Positions 41,823 to 54,181 of a DNA stretch of 64,000 nucleotides are shown here, piece after piece. Every line of letters begins with the position of its first letter. The stretch's first letter is position 1. Source of the DNA: Blattamonas nauphoetae (Eukaryota > Preaxostyla > Oxymonadida); the NCBI GenBank assembly GCA_033064195.1, contig JARBJD010000105.1, positions 62,001 through 126,000 of the forward strand. The letters are read 5' to 3'. Made by a program: the position numbers and the translations under genes. Under the pieces are notes generated by a model. It saw nothing but the letters and a program-made list of their open reading frames with translations, had not been told where the DNA came from and searched no databases.

Positions 41823-44800
41823 CTACTCCGACGTGTCTGCCGAAGAATAGCGTTCAAGAAACTGTTGGGCGTCGGTAACGAAAGAACGGAGAGAGAAAGG
41901 TTTGATGAACTGAGTCACGAGTGTTGGGCAATCGAACAGCTCTCTGTCCAAGGAGTTGAGGGCGAGCTCGACTGTGAAAGGCCGTGTAACTCCAGAACGA
42001 GTGAGAAGAACTGCTCTTGGTTTTGACTGGCCAGCGAGTTCATTTCGAATGCCCAGCTGTAATCTGGCAAGATCGAGCTTCATTGTGAGGAAATTCGTGT
42101 CAATCGTTGGGAGGATCAAATCAAACTCGTTCATAAGATCCAGAGCTTTCCCGAGATAGAAAATACGAAGTCCGAGAACAGAATCAACAATATCGGCAAA
42201 TAAAGAATGCTCGAGCTTGAGCTGTGGATCATGGGCGAGAGTGATGAGGGTTTGGACGGCTGAGAGAGGATTGTTTGTACCGAGCGGGTATTCCCAAAGA
42301 GCATCGACATCAATCGAGTGAGAGGAGTATGATTGGAGTGGAGAGAAGTAAGTGAGGAAGGTGTCGATCGATGGAAGTGTGAGGGAGAAGAGGACTGGCC
42401 GGAGTGCGTCTGATTTGACCATCCATCCGAAGAGACAGAAGTGGAGGAGGATTTCGTCCTCCATCAACACTTTCTGACAAGTCGATGTGCTGAGAATCAA
42501 GTTCTCTATGATCATCTCAGAGACTGTGAGGGATTGAGACATTCTCAATTCCGATGATTCATTTCGATGAGACACAAAGTCAAACGCGGTTGGTTGGGTC
42601 TGAGACAGATCGGAATCAGCAATCACATGTGGGAGGTACCGACATTCCCACTCAATCACATCAATCACGTGCTGATACACACTCCATCTCGCTTCGAAAA
42701 GATCGCGTTGTGCTTCACTCATCATCTTGTTCACAATCCAGTCCATGCATTGTCTGTCAGGATCGACACTGTTGGCTTTGGCGATGGCCAGTTCAACGAC
42801 GAGAGATGGAACATCGATTGCACAGAGAAGAGGGACAAACTCGGCCATGTCGACAGCGTCAATCGATTTCAGAAGGAACGACATGGCTTGGTTTATCAAA
42901 TTTTGGTTGAGATTCTTTTCATGTTGTGTCGAAACTTTTACTCGGAGGGTCCTCCCGACTTGCGCGATGAGAGCTCGAGCGCTGTGGAGATTGAATGCAT
43001 CATCTGAAAAGAACGACGGGCAGAACGAGTGGAAAGCAGAGACAGGATTTGGGTCAAACTTGAAGTTTGTTGTGAACTGTGTGGAATGAGAATCAGAGGT
43101 GAGGATTGAGAGGATCAGAGACTCCACAAGAGACTGGACAAAGGGAGAGGATACGAGAGTATTCAAGGAGAGTGTGTATTTCGAGTGAACTTCGATGTTC
43201 TGTGCATCTTCAGCCTCAAACACAAATCTGAAGGATGATTTCTGATTCTTCTGCTTCTTTGGGATCCCAGCCGACTCAAACAAAACTGTCAACAGCAAAG
43301 CTTGATACGACTGCATGAGTATCGACAAGAACGACATGATTAGAGCCGTTTCTGTTGGTGCATCGACACAAGCTGGCAGATGAGATTCCTCCGAATCGGA
43401 GACAAAAGGTGTCCTGACCATCGGAGTTGGTGTGATTTGTTGAATAATGGTTGGCGATTTGATTGGAGTTGAAAGCTGCGAGAATTGGGGAGATTGTGGC
43501 TGAGGAGTGCGTTGACTGTGTTGAGACAAAGCTTGATGGACGAAGAGAGTCGAGTTTGTTGAGAGTGTTTTCAGAAAAGACGACAAGAAAGAGATGAACT
43601 GAAGAAGAACACTGGAATCGAGACACAGCTGTGCTGAACACGTCACATGCTTCCCTCGATTTGGCGAAGATGTCTGTGAGTGGGCCTGAGTCTGTTTGAT
43701 GAGCGCACGGAGACAGAAGAAGGGATATTCCAGTGTTGGCATGTTCATGTCATTTGGATCGATCGACGGAAGAGCACTGGACGATGAGAAGGGGATCTGT
43801 TGGAGAGAGATCGGCATTGGCGTCTGGACAGTCCGTCGTGTCTGTCCCAACGTTTTGATTGTGTCGTCCATCGTCTGTGGAGATGATTGAGGGGTTGAAT
43901 CAATCTGCCTTTGAGGCGTTGATGAAGTCGTCATTGATCGGACAGATTGTGGTGTCTCGAGGGTATTATCAAGTTCTGCAGCCGGTTCTGGTGTTTTGAA
44001 GGGGAGAGACGTCCATGCTCGAGACAAGAGTGTTTTCCAATGATACCACGGAAGAGGTTGTGGGTCCGTCTGTTTTGGTTTTGAGACAACCTTCACTTTG
44101 ATGAGAGGAAGATTCCAGATTGGGAGGAGCGTGCGAACGACGAATAAGAGGAGTCCAGTGAATTGCGAAGAGTACTGGCGAGAAGCGAGTGATTGATAGA
44201 GTGTTTGGAGCGATGCAACGAGCGGAGACGAGATGATCCTTTTGTCGGGAAGTGTTGAGAGTGAGTGTGATTGATTGGGTTTCATGAAAGAACCCTCAGG
44301 AAGAAGAAAACTGAACGGTGGTGCTTCCTCCTGATCATAAACCTGAAACAATTGGATTGCGGCTTGTTGGATGAACGGGTTGATCAGATCAACATCATCT
44401 GTAGCGTCCGTGCGAGGTGTGAGTGGGGTGAGATTGGCGGGTGTTGTGAGTGGTGATGTGCAATATTTTGGGGTCTTGAGTTTGTTGTCAAGTTGTGATT
44501 TTTGTGGTGAGTAGAAAGGGAAGTTGAGAGTGTTCGAGATGGATGTTGTGGAATTTGACTGAGTGAGGATTGGAGTCTGTGGTGACAGAGGCCGGACTTC
44601 GAGTGAGCGAAGCGAGTGAAGTGGAGAGGAGAGAGGCGATCGTGTGGGGGATGTGCGAGGGGAGAGTGGAAATGGAGATAAAAGTCGATGAGAGGGCTTA
44701 CTGTCAAGGGGAAGAAAATATGGGTCGGAATGGGTTGGACTGATCGCACAGATTGGCAGTTGCGATGACATCAGCGACAGACAAAGCGAACAAAATTCGG

Positions 44801-46701
44801 TCGACTGAAGCTGCCCTTCCAACTTGGCGATTTTTGAAAACTCGGACACTTTTTTGATGTTGTTGGTGGAAGGGACAGTCGAAAGGATGGTTCGAAGAGT
44901 GTCAATCGGCCGCTGAAGGGTGAGGATGATCAAGCTATGAGATGTGACAATGATGAACTGTGTTGGGAGAAGGATGTGCTGTGAGGGGAGAACGAGATGC
45001 TGAGGGAGCGATGGTTTGATAGCTCGTTTTTGGATGGTCGAAGTTTTTGGTGGTTTCTGCTTCTTCTGATCCCATCCGTGCGCGCAGAAGAAGTCAGATG
45101 ACTCAGACGACCTCCACCTCAACTGAGTCGACATCGGAACGGGAGCGATGTGTTGCACGCGTGCACATTGCATTGTCAGATAGCCATCTGTGATATTTGG
45201 CTGGTTTGGAGTGTGGTCGAAGAAGAGAGACGGGAGGCTGATGAAGATGGTGTCGTCGGTAGAGTTAAATTCGCTGGCAAAGATTGAGAAGCCAGATGTG
45301 AAAGTTGCTGTTCTGACAGAATTGAGTTGAAGAGGAGTCTCAGGCGATATAGGCTGGAGAGTGCTGCTCTGAGTGTAATGGGTATCTGGAAAAGGCGGAT
45401 TAAAATACCCGTCGAGCCGAAGTCTGTTGGGAATGCCATTTTTTCCGAATTGAAGAGAGAAGTATGTTCGAACTCCAGTGATAGAAACGCCAGTAAGGCA
45501 TCGGGACGGATGATCTGATGATGAGACAACTTGGAGAGATTGAGGGAAAGTCAAGCCAACTGGTTTCGGTCTGAGATACTCGTCTGAATATTGAAGTGAT
45601 CGATTCAGCATTGCTTTGAATGTGTGGGGGGATAGTTGGCATACAAGTTCAATATCTCGAACATCCGACCAATATTTATAAACACATATCAATCCTGATT
45701 GATGGAGGGTGTAGAGGACATGGCGAAAGTGGTCTGGGACAATCTGTCTGATAGGATCGTTTTGGGATTTAACGAGAGGTATAATGTTTAAAAATGTCTT
45801 TGAAAACGTGTTGGTCCGTTTGTGGAGAGAGCATGTGGGTGGTTGCCACATTTCGTTGTCTCCAAATTGTGTCTCGTAGATTTCTCCATCATGTCCACCA
45901 AGAAAGACTCTCCCATCTGCTAATGATGTTCCGACAGTAAATATTTGTCCGTTTGTGCTCGTAGTATATTCAGCTATTACAAAATGACTGAAAAAATGGG
46001 TATACTATTTGCGAGGCGATAAGTAAGATTTGTCACTGTTTGGTCGTACAATAGTCCAAAAATGATGATATCTCGAGTTGATACAACAGTTAGAAGATAT
46101 CTAAAACATGATATTCGTTAGAATATCGAAAGCAAACCGAACTTCATCAGCGAAGAGGTTTTTTGGTGGAATTGAGAGAACTGATGTTGTGATCGTGCCT
46201 TTTGACACAGTATATCCAATAGTATGAGTGCTAAGAAGACAAAATTACATCAATCGAATCAAATTAGTGGTAAAATGAGGGAGAAACGATGTTAGATAGG
46301 GCCATAGGAATAATTGTTGATCCACCAGGACACAAAGAGAATCAATTTCAGGGTACGTTGTATACTTGACAGTTTCAGCACCTGATTGTTGAACAAATCT
46401 CAGCTGAAAAGGTGAAAGAGCAAACGATTGATTGATGATGAAATTTCCTCTGGAAACTGGAGAGTGTCTATACCAAGAAGGTCAAGTGGCTTGGATAGGA
46501 TATATGTGGGAAAAAAAGTGTTCGTAAATATGAAAAGATTTTAAATCAGCTGAGAAAAGTGCGATATACCGTCTTAGAGAAGTTAGAACGTTGAAGAGGA
46601 TATGCTCTGGTACCATTCGTTGATTCCGGGATAAGTTGATGAGAAACAAGAGAATCAACAATATGGAACGCTATAGCGTGTGTTTTATTCAAATCATTCA
46701 T
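41823..46701 (-). CDS. NUP155: Nucleoporin Nup155/Nup170
   Basis: Exons 46701-46570, 46489-46426, 46381-46288, 46230-46138, 46100-46037 and 46004-41823 join in phase to 1,542 residues. The N-terminal beta-propeller shows YPEIDSLCVLVDQQLFLWPY, YLLTVVSTRDIIIFGLLYDQ and the hallmark VFLGGHDGEIYET followed by IRQIVPDHFRHVLYTLHQSG. This is the order seen in Nup155/Nup170 (FLAGKDGCLYE and related blocks). A long alpha-helical C-terminal half with Ser/Pro-rich loops follows. Nup155 is an inner-ring scaffold of the nuclear pore that contacts membrane and linker nucleoporins. Five introns of 32-80 nt occupy the first 700 bp, then a 4.18-kb exon. The start codon overlaps that proposed for PIG-W on the other strand. 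Confidence 0.93.
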
Positions 46702-46730
46702 GGTTTATGGGATAAAAGTCGCCACTTCAA
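46699..46730. promoter_or_regulatory. Interlocked divergent start region, Nup155 and PIG-W
   Basis: The ATG of Nup155 (minus, 46701-46699) and the first ATG of PIG-W (plus, 46700-46702) share bases in the tetramer CATG. If PIG-W starts at its second ATG (46730), the gap is still only 28 bp. No room exists for a promoter between the coding regions, so one or both transcripts must begin inside the other gene. Confidence 0.6.
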
Positions 46731-48576
46731 TGAGATATGCACCAATCTATCATGATGCGCAAATCTCCTATTCCGAAACATTTGTTCCTCTTCATGAGCC
46801 GATTATATTTGTGCTTGTCGTGGTGATGTCGATGAGTTCTTCAGAGTTAATTTCTCGCTTATTTCGAGTGTCAAATCGATTTATCCAACTCATTATATCA
46901 GTAATCTTCACTGTGATTCCATCGTGCTTCCAAATTATGTTCTATGATAGTCCTCATTGGAAAATCCCGATGATATGCAACACAGCTGTCTTTTTCTTTA
47001 TTCTCCTTGTGTATGTTTGATCTTTCTATCTCATTGACTTTTTCAGGTGTCTTATGTCTGGGTCTTGCCACTATTCTCCGAAGAAACTCGCAAGAACACT
47101 CAGCTCCAACAAACGAAAAATCATCGACAGATCTCGCTCATTTGTCTCGTTCCAAACGACTATTTGTATCATGGGTGTTGATTTTCCTCCAAATATTCCA
47201 ACATTAACAAAAACAACTTTTTTTGGACGCAGTTATGTTTGAAATTTCCTATTTCAATATTTCACCTCCATCCCATTAGATGGATTCTGGGGTGATTTTA
47301 ACAGTTACAAACTCTGGAACAGTTTCGCATGTAGCCTCCCTTGCCCGTCCGAAATCAACAAAGCCAAGGACTAATTATTCATTCATCTCTGTCGTGAAGA
47401 AGATGATCAGTGATACCTGGCTTCTCTTTTTCATTGGAATTGTTCGATACATAATGCTTGTGATGTCAGTGTGATTGTCTTCTCGTCATTCTCATCAGGA
47501 TTATGATTATGATGCGACCGAATACGGTCGTGTGTGGAACTTCTTCTTCACACTCGCATTCCTCCGAATTGAAGTTTTATCGCTCCAATATATCACTAAT
47601 TCTGCTGAGCTTGGCCCATTGATCATCAGCTCCATCGCTCTTTTTGTATATAACATCTGCCTCTGCTTCTTCAATCTTGAAGGATTGTACTCTGCTCCAC
47701 GCAACGATGGCTTCTTCTATCAGAATTTTGAGGGAATCCTATCACTTTGTTGTATGTTTTTTCAACAATTTTACACTCATTTTTTCGGCATCCAGCATAT
47801 CCCTTCGTATTCTTCATGTCTTCATACTTCACAAGAATTATCACGAGCACGAAGCAAAACATGAAACATCACTTCCAATCCATTCTTAATCTCATTCTTG
47901 TTGCTCTCTTCTTTTTTGCTCTCACTCCAACACTTCGTGAACTCACTGGGTTCATCGCCCACGCTTCTCGTTCTCTAAATCCAATCGCATTCGATGACAT
48001 CTCCACATTTCAGCACAGAACGGAAGAAGATTCATCATTCTCTTCAAATTTCATCCAGCTCTTGTTTGACGCGCATCGATCGTTCTCAATGCCACCTTCA
48101 AGACGAATGGTATGATTCTGATTTAGCTATCTAAATCTTCTTTATCTGGCCATCTCTTTACTAATTTTGTTCATGTTTTCTGACATCCTTCTTAGATGAA
48201 CTTCCGTTTTGTGATGGAAGTCGTTGGGTACCACGCTCTCATCTTGGCCATGGGGTACGTCTCCAGACTCTTTGAATTCCTTGTCAACCCAGATTTCCTT
48301 CCTTCAACCGATAGCGACCCGTCTGATATGTCTCTTTTCGACTATGTGTTCTCCAAAATGCAACTATATACGTTCTTGTTCGCCAATCTTTGCATCGGAC
48401 CGATTCATCTCCTCTTCGACCGACCAAATTCCCATAATATGCTTTCAAACACTCTCATCATCTGTGTATATACTATTACGGTGATCCTTCTCTCTCTTAT
48501 TGTGTGTTCTGTGGTTTTTCCTGGGAAAGGAGGGTTCATCGGAAAGAAGAAGACAAAAACTACTAAAGAGCACTGA
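46700..48576 (+). CDS. PIGW: GPI-inositol acyltransferase PIG-W/GWT1
   Basis: Exons 46700-47010, 47047-47236, 47280-47468, 47499-47751, 47796-48109 and 48196-48576 join in phase to 545 residues (535 if the ATG at 46730 is used). The protein is multi-spanning. Family blocks appear in order: SRSFVSFQTTICIMGVDFP, GRSYMDSGVIL, WLLFFIGIVRYIML, TEYGRVWNFFFTL and NFEGILSLCSYP, then MKHHFQ. Human PIGW has FRVITSAFTAIAILAVDFP, GAMDFGVG, TEYGVHWNFFFTI and NREGIIS at the same places. The enzyme adds an acyl chain to the inositol of GPI precursors in the ER, so surface proteins here can be GPI-anchored. Introns are 30-86 nt. The C-terminus (KKKTKTTKEH) is lysine-rich, as in ER membrane proteins. Confidence 0.93.
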
Positions 48577-48680
48577 TTTCGGATTGAACACTCATTTTTT
48601 TCCTTTATTGAACATTTTTCCTGATTTCACTTCACGGTTTGTTTCAGAAAAATTGTTGAGTCTTCGTCAAAACAAGATTT

Positions 48681-49922
48681 TCATTTTTTCGTGAAATGTT
48701 TCTTTTTTGGCAGTTTCTTCCTTTGAGGTATCAAATCCTCAATATCTCCGCTTGGTGTAAACTTTTCTGCTTCTGAGGGAGTAAAATCCAAAGAATCATC
48801 GTCATCTGGTCGATGTTTTTTGTGATCTTTCTTTTTTGGCGCTGCCGAATGTATCCTTTTCTGTTTAACAATAGGAGCCTCTTCGCTACTTTCTGAATCA
48901 CTTTCTTGATATTTTTCCTCACTGTCGTCCGACTCATTCGATGATCCAAAGTCATCTGAATCGAAATCGTCAAATCCATCACTCCCTTCGTCTTCATCAT
49001 CCCCTGATTCACTCTCCTCAACAAAAGTCTTCCTTTGAGTGGATCCGGATGGCATCATTGTCTGCATCATAGGTCCTTCCCGTTCCATCTCATACTCATA
49101 TTCGTACTGAGGAACAGAAACCTCAGCCTCGCTATCATCAGAAACGGCCCCAGACTCAGCGAGAGCTTCGTTAAAAGCTTGCTGTGGGAAGTTGAAAACA
49201 CCTTCATATTGTTTCTGGAGAAGAATAGAAAAGTTGTGAACAGACATTCTTTAGACGGTCAAGAAGAGTCTTCTTGATGTTATCTTCGATGTGTGCAGCC
49301 TTCTCTGCCTTGAATTCTGCTTTTTTCATCTTTCTCTCGACCTTTCGCTTGATGACAACCTCAGCTGGCCTAGTTAATCGATGAGAATCATGACAGGTTA
49401 AGAAATATTCAAAAAGAGCAGTACCGCTCCTTCAAACGCATTTTTCGCTGCTTGCCTTGAATCTGCAAGATCCTGATGTAGCGGCGCATAACATTTTTCT
49501 GTTGATGAGCAGGCCAGAACTGAAGATTGTCTTTGATGATATGTTTTGCTTGTTTCTTGTCAGATGGAAGTGGAATCTTCTCCCAGAGACGAGATGGATA
49601 CTGTGCACGTTCAGCAGTTTTCATCATGAGACATATCCGACCTTTGAAAAAGAATTGAAGATGGAATAGTTAAGAAGATAATTTTGGTAGATAGAACGGA
49701 CCATCAATCTCTTCAATCGTGGCATATTGACTATTTGCCAAAGGACATGATCTGTGATCGCATAAGCCGGTGACATTATGTGGGTTTCGACAGAATAACT
49801 GTGTTGTAGTCCTGCGTGCGTAGGAGATGATATTCACAAAAATTGACATACTTTGCCTTGAAGCTGCAAAATCCGCGGTTAATACAGCTCCAGACGAGAT
49901 CATCCGTGGCTTGAAGGGACAT
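48681..49922 (-). CDS. MAK16: Ribosome biogenesis protein MAK16
   Basis: Exons 49922-49852, 49811-49702, 49641-49425, 49369-49246 and 49214-48681 join in phase to 351 residues. The Zn-binding N-terminus matches MAK16 closely: [69 protein letters not shown] and [20 protein letters not shown] follow. MAK16 binds pre-60S particles in the nucleolus during 27S rRNA processing. The C-terminal 140 residues are a poly-acidic Ser/Asp/Glu tail ending in a basic patch ([12 protein letters not shown]), longer than in human (300 residues). Introns are 31-60 nt. The gene converges on PIG-W with 104 bp between stops. Confidence 0.96.
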
Positions 49923-50230
49923 TCGTAGAGTCGGAACTGATCCGTCCCTTTTCACACGCGTCAGTCGCTCACACCGGATCAGAGTTCAGAGAGTGCACTC
50001 ACCTCACGATTCAAAATCTCAATATCAATTGAAAAATAGGGAAAATCTGAGGAATGGATCAAAGAGGACCATTTTTAGCTGAGAATACTGATGATTCCGT
50101 CTTTGAGACGAATGTGGAACGGAAAAAAATGATTCATAAGAATGACAATTGAGACAGTGAAAAAACAAAGCGATATGATATGAAGTGGAAACATTAAAAC
50201 AAGATATTTTGTCAATAAAGAACGATGATA
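49923..50230. other. Intergenic gap upstream of MAK16
   Basis: This 308-bp segment lies between the MAK16 start and the 3' end of the small membrane-protein gene. It should contain the MAK16 promoter. I see no conserved motif, RNA gene or reading frame. Confidence 0.5.
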
Positions 50231-50493
50231 TCATTTATCACTCAGGAGCCTGGAAATATATGAATATGCGAAAAAATCTCGACATACAGAATGGAAATGA
50301 TCGTAAACCCCGTGACAAGGTACAGTGATGCCGATGTACAAGCTTTCTGCCGACTAAATAACATTAGTGATGCACCGAACGTGTTCGCGCTTGTTCCTGC
50401 CTGGATACTTAATAGTAATGCTATTATGAACATGACCACGGCCAATAAGACCATGATCACGGCGCTAACGACGGAACAATTGACCCTGACCAT
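50231..50493 (-). CDS. Small two-helix membrane protein
   Basis: Exon 50493-50288 and exon 50249-50231, separated by a 38-nt intron with a GTATG donor and CCAG acceptor, give 74 residues. A first membrane helix (VSAVIMVLLAVVMFIIALLL) is followed by a short polar loop (SIQAGTSANTFGAS, then FSRQKACTSA) and a second helix (LYLVTGFTIISILLL), ending SDK. I do not recognise it. The hairpin layout is shared by several small secretory-pathway and translocon proteins (Kish/TMEM167, OST subunits, SecG), and the FGAS loop is faintly SecG-like, but similarity is too short to name it. The alternative splice after TAT would end APE. Confidence 0.6.
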
Positions 50494-50536
50494 GGCACAG
50501 AAAAGGTCCCCTTAATATATTGTGACATCACATGAA

Positions 50537-52659
50537 ATGAGCGTAAAACACGAAATACTCACTGTCCAAATTGGACCGTTCTCAAATCTTATTGGAAGCC
50601 ACTTTTGGAACTTTAAGGTCTTTTCTCAAACATCGTCATGTACCTTCTTTTGATCGTGACACTCTACCACTTAGGAAGATTATCTGGCGAAAGTAACCGA
50701 TTACGAAAACTCTCCTCTGAATCTTGATGTGTTCTACAGAACAGGAACAGCATTTGGAGTTTATTTTCAGTCATATGAGTCATCCAACTTTCTTCACCTT
50801 CTCCTCCCTAGCATTCAACCTACACTCCTCGACTGATCTCACTCGATCTTCAAGGAGGAATGGGATCTGTTCGCCCAAGTGGATATGTTTATGATACCTC
50901 TCCTGATTACCTGGACGCCCCTGAAGAGTCTGATCTCGCTTTTCTCCTTCAAGAACCCTAGATCTCTCTCGGATGCAGCTGAAACTTACGACCCTGACTC
51001 TGTTATTCGAGAGCCATCTCGTCCCAGAAACCGTTTCCTCAACACTATCATGAAAGGTGAAGATCTCTCACCAGACGATACACCTGAGAACCTCCTTGCT
51101 ACCGAAGAAGAAGAACCAAATTTTGATGATATATGCTGGACAGACTATCTTCTTCCTCATATTCATCCGAAAACTCCTGTTTTGTTCCCGACATCATCCC
51201 TCCAACCTGTTGCCAACGATCCCTTCAATTCTTATGAAATTGGAGAAGACTGTTTCAAGGATTCTTCCTACGCGATGTATGACGAATGTGAAGACGCAAT
51301 TCATCGATTTTTTGAGGAATCTGATCATCCTGGCGGTGTATTCGCACTTGTTGATGCAGATTCTGTTTGGGGAGGTGTCGGAAGCCGTTTTCTCATTGAT
51401 ATGATCTCTGATGACAACCCCAAACTTCCAATATACCTTTTCCCATCAATGTCACATGTCAAAAAACTGGAAGAAGATATTCAGGAGAATGATGAGGAGG
51501 ACAAAGATGAACCGAAGCCATCGACCGAAACAGCAACACCAGCGGCACCCCAACAATCAAAATATCAACAATTTGCAAATGCCTTTGCAGCACAATATAT
51601 TTGGGGACGGACAATGTCAGAACTTGTTGATGTCAGTGCTCAGATCATCCCATTCTCATCCCACTTCTGGTCCCCTTCGTATTGCTCATCTCTTCTTTCC
51701 TGCATCCCAACTTTCGATCTATCAAAGCGATATTTCCAGTCGGCGTTCTTTGGTGCTCAACTGGAAATGTTCTCACGTCCATTCAACACAAACACAATCA
51801 CGTCCAACACCCTCGAGCCGTATGCCCTCCTCAACCACCTCGTCCCGCGTCCCGCAATGAAGTACACGGGAATCGCCTCTTCCATCCATCTCAGGCCTCT
51901 CTCTCCCCTCTCCTCCTCTCCTTCTGTCCTCGCCAGTTACTTCCCGCCTCCCACTCAACTCGCCCTCTCTCACCCACTCAACAAGCACACTGTCACATCG
52001 TGGCCGCCTTTCCCAGGAAGAGGCACGTGGAGTGGTGATTCACTCAAAATCGCGCCAGGATCGAACTATTTCATGAAGGGACAGTCTCTCACACTCGACG
52101 ACGAGAAGGAGCTTCGGCAGCAGCCAACTTTCTCAGAAAGCTTGTTCGTTCTGAGTGACGTCGAGGCTGAGCACGAAAAGACTTCGCTCCGTCCAATCTC
52201 TCTCATCCACTCCTCTCCCGCCCAGCTCGACACAATCGTTCGGAAGGCTTTCAACACAGGTCGGTCTGAAGCGAGCGACAAGTTCCCGTCGTTGACAGCA
52301 GTGGAGGAACATGTTTTTGCTTCTCTCGGACAGACCCCCATCATGAATGGAAGAACCATCACAGCATACCCGCAGGATCTGAATATCCCTGTCACCTTCC
52401 CGCCAGTCGTGCGAGGAGTCGGGGAGAGTCCACAGACGAGACTGTTTCAGACGAAGACCCTCCAGCGGCTCCACTGCTCTCCGTCTCTTGCGATTCCTCT
52501 GACTGTTTTGGCTGACGTTCTTATGTCGCATAAGTATCACGGTGTGTTTGATTCTTTCGTTAGGTTGGTTTAGGATTCATTACGGGTCTTTCGAGGACGA
52601 CAGCGTACTCTGATACGATAGAGTATCTCAAGACAGCATCTGAGGCTTATCGTGATTAA
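50537..52659 (+). CDS. MSTO1: Misato (MSTO1/DML1), tubulin-like
   Basis: Exons 50537-50617, 50675-50758, 50812-50927, 50962-52541 and 52574-52659 join in phase to 648 residues. The N-terminal misato segment reads LTVQIGPFSNLIGSHFWNFK, LDVFYRTGTAFG and HSTYTPRLISLDLQGG. These match the human LQLGHFAGFVGAHWWN, DVLYRTG and ETYTPRLILMDLKG blocks. The tubulin-like middle has GGVFALVDADSVWGGVGSRF, corresponding to the DLHDGFSGVGAK loop. Misato is a soluble tubulin/FtsZ-related protein linked to mitochondrial inheritance in yeast and animals and to TCP-1 complex function. A mitochondrion-related role may not apply in an anaerobe. Introns are 57, 53, 34 and 32 nt. The last exon restores a C-terminal helix (YSDTIEYLKTASEAYRD). 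Confidence 0.9.
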
Positions 52660-52798
52660 CTATCATTTCACTCTCGAAATTTTGAATTGAAATTAAATAT
52701 TATTCTGTTAGTTTTGATTTTAGATTGTTTTTTGTCGAATTTTGTCAATACTAGAGTTTGACAGCGCCACTCAGCATAATCTGGGTCGGATCAAATTC

Positions 52799-54028
52799 AT
52801 GAAGTCAACAATTAAACCAACTTCGGTCATTCAAGATATTGGATCGGAAATTTTTGTTGTCAGATACTCTGCTGATGGCAAATTTCTGGCTGTGGCTTGC
52901 CAGGACGGTGGAACCAGAGTATCTTTCTTCATTTTATCGAATCCTGTTCAGCTTTATTCAACTGAATCACATAAATTGCTGTACGGATTCGATATGGGTC
53001 AACCAAATGGATTTCCAATCACAGCAATGCGTTTCAGGCCCAGTATGCCTCTTTTATTCATCATCCAAGTCTCCAGGCATCGGATCAATGTACCCTGCCC
53101 TTGTAACTGGATGTCTGCGCATCCACATCATTATTTACTCATTTTTTGCGTTATTTATTCCACTTTTTCTTCGTAGCTTCTGATGGCCATCTGAAACATT
53201 GGCACGTTGCCACCTCCAAGATGATGTACGAAATTCACGAGGAAGACAACCAAATTCTCGCACTGGATTATAATCCTACAGGTACCCGACTTGCAACAGT
53301 TGGAAGTGACTTGAACGTTCGGATTTATGATGAGAAAACAAAATCACTCTTATTCGTTCTTAACGATCAGTTTGGTTTTTCATGATCCTCAAAGTTACTT
53401 TCTGTCTAGAAAACAATATGAAAAGCCTCATTCAAACAGAGTTTTCGCTCTGAAATTCCACCCAGATCAACCAGACATCCTCGTCTCTGGTGGTTGGGAC
53501 AACACTGTTCAAATTTGGGATCTCCGAACAAAAAAAGCCGAAAAATTCCTCTTCGGACCACATATTTGTGGTGATGCATTAGACATCGAAGGGGATGAAA
53601 TTTTGACTGGATCATATCGCTCAAAAGACCAGCTTCAATTGTGGGATATCCGAAGCACCAGTTTAATTCGAACTTACAGACTTCCGAACGAAACTGTTGA
53701 GGAAGATGAAGAAATCAGAGCATGCCTTCTCTACGCGTGCCAATTCGGAAAGTTTAGCTCTTACACTTTCTCTAAACTTCATTTTCTGTAGGAATGGTAA
53801 TAGTGGTACCATACTTGCATCAGGCAGTCACGCAAATCAATTTTTTGTGATTGATCGACAATCAGGAAACGTTTACCCTCCACTTTATCCATCATCTCTC
53901 CGTAGGTTCTTGATTTCTTCCAATCAGTTAAACCGATTTTCTCACTCGATCAGTTTGGCTCTAATTATGCGTGTGGAGGGGGGAACAAATCGGTTTATTT
54001 CTTTGAGAGAGAATCAGGGCGCTCATAA
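52799..54028 (+). CDS. WD40-repeat protein
   Basis: Exons 52799-52918, 52952-53042, 53077-53112, 53177-53369, 53410-53751, 53792-53870 and 53906-54028 join in phase to 327 residues, enough for one seven-bladed propeller. Blades are visible: VVRYSADGKFLAVACQDGGT, ASDGHLKHWHV (read as SSDGHLKHWHV after splicing), ALDYNPTGTRLATVGSDLNV, ALKFHPDQPDILVSGGWDNT with VQIWDLR, LTGSYRSKDQLQLWDIRS, TILASGSHANQFFVIDR and SNYACGGGNKSVYFFE. No extra domain is present, so I cannot name a partner complex. The start is the first in-frame ATG after a TAG. The sequence before it (LSILEFDSAT) could be coding if an upstream exon exists. Introns are 33-64 nt. Confidence 0.85.
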
Positions 54029-54181
54029 ATTAATGTCTTTTTTTCTAACGAACTACTATTTATTTTTTCCCACAACTCGTCTATTTCGTGATTTTTGTAT
54101 TGTTTGTGGAGTGCAGGAAGATTTTTTACGAATAAATGGCAGATAACGTTCCAGTTTTGAGATCATCCCACACCTTTTTGT

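Noticed and set aside
46101-46137. Frame breaks in the 5' part of Nup155 taken as a pseudogene
   Set aside because: All breaks disappear when 32-80 nt introns with GT and AG ends are removed, restoring the Nup155 propeller blocks in phase.
53140-53180. Membrane-like frame in the WD40 region
   Set aside because: The hydrophobic stretch is read-through of an intron (53113-53176). The spliced product is a soluble propeller.
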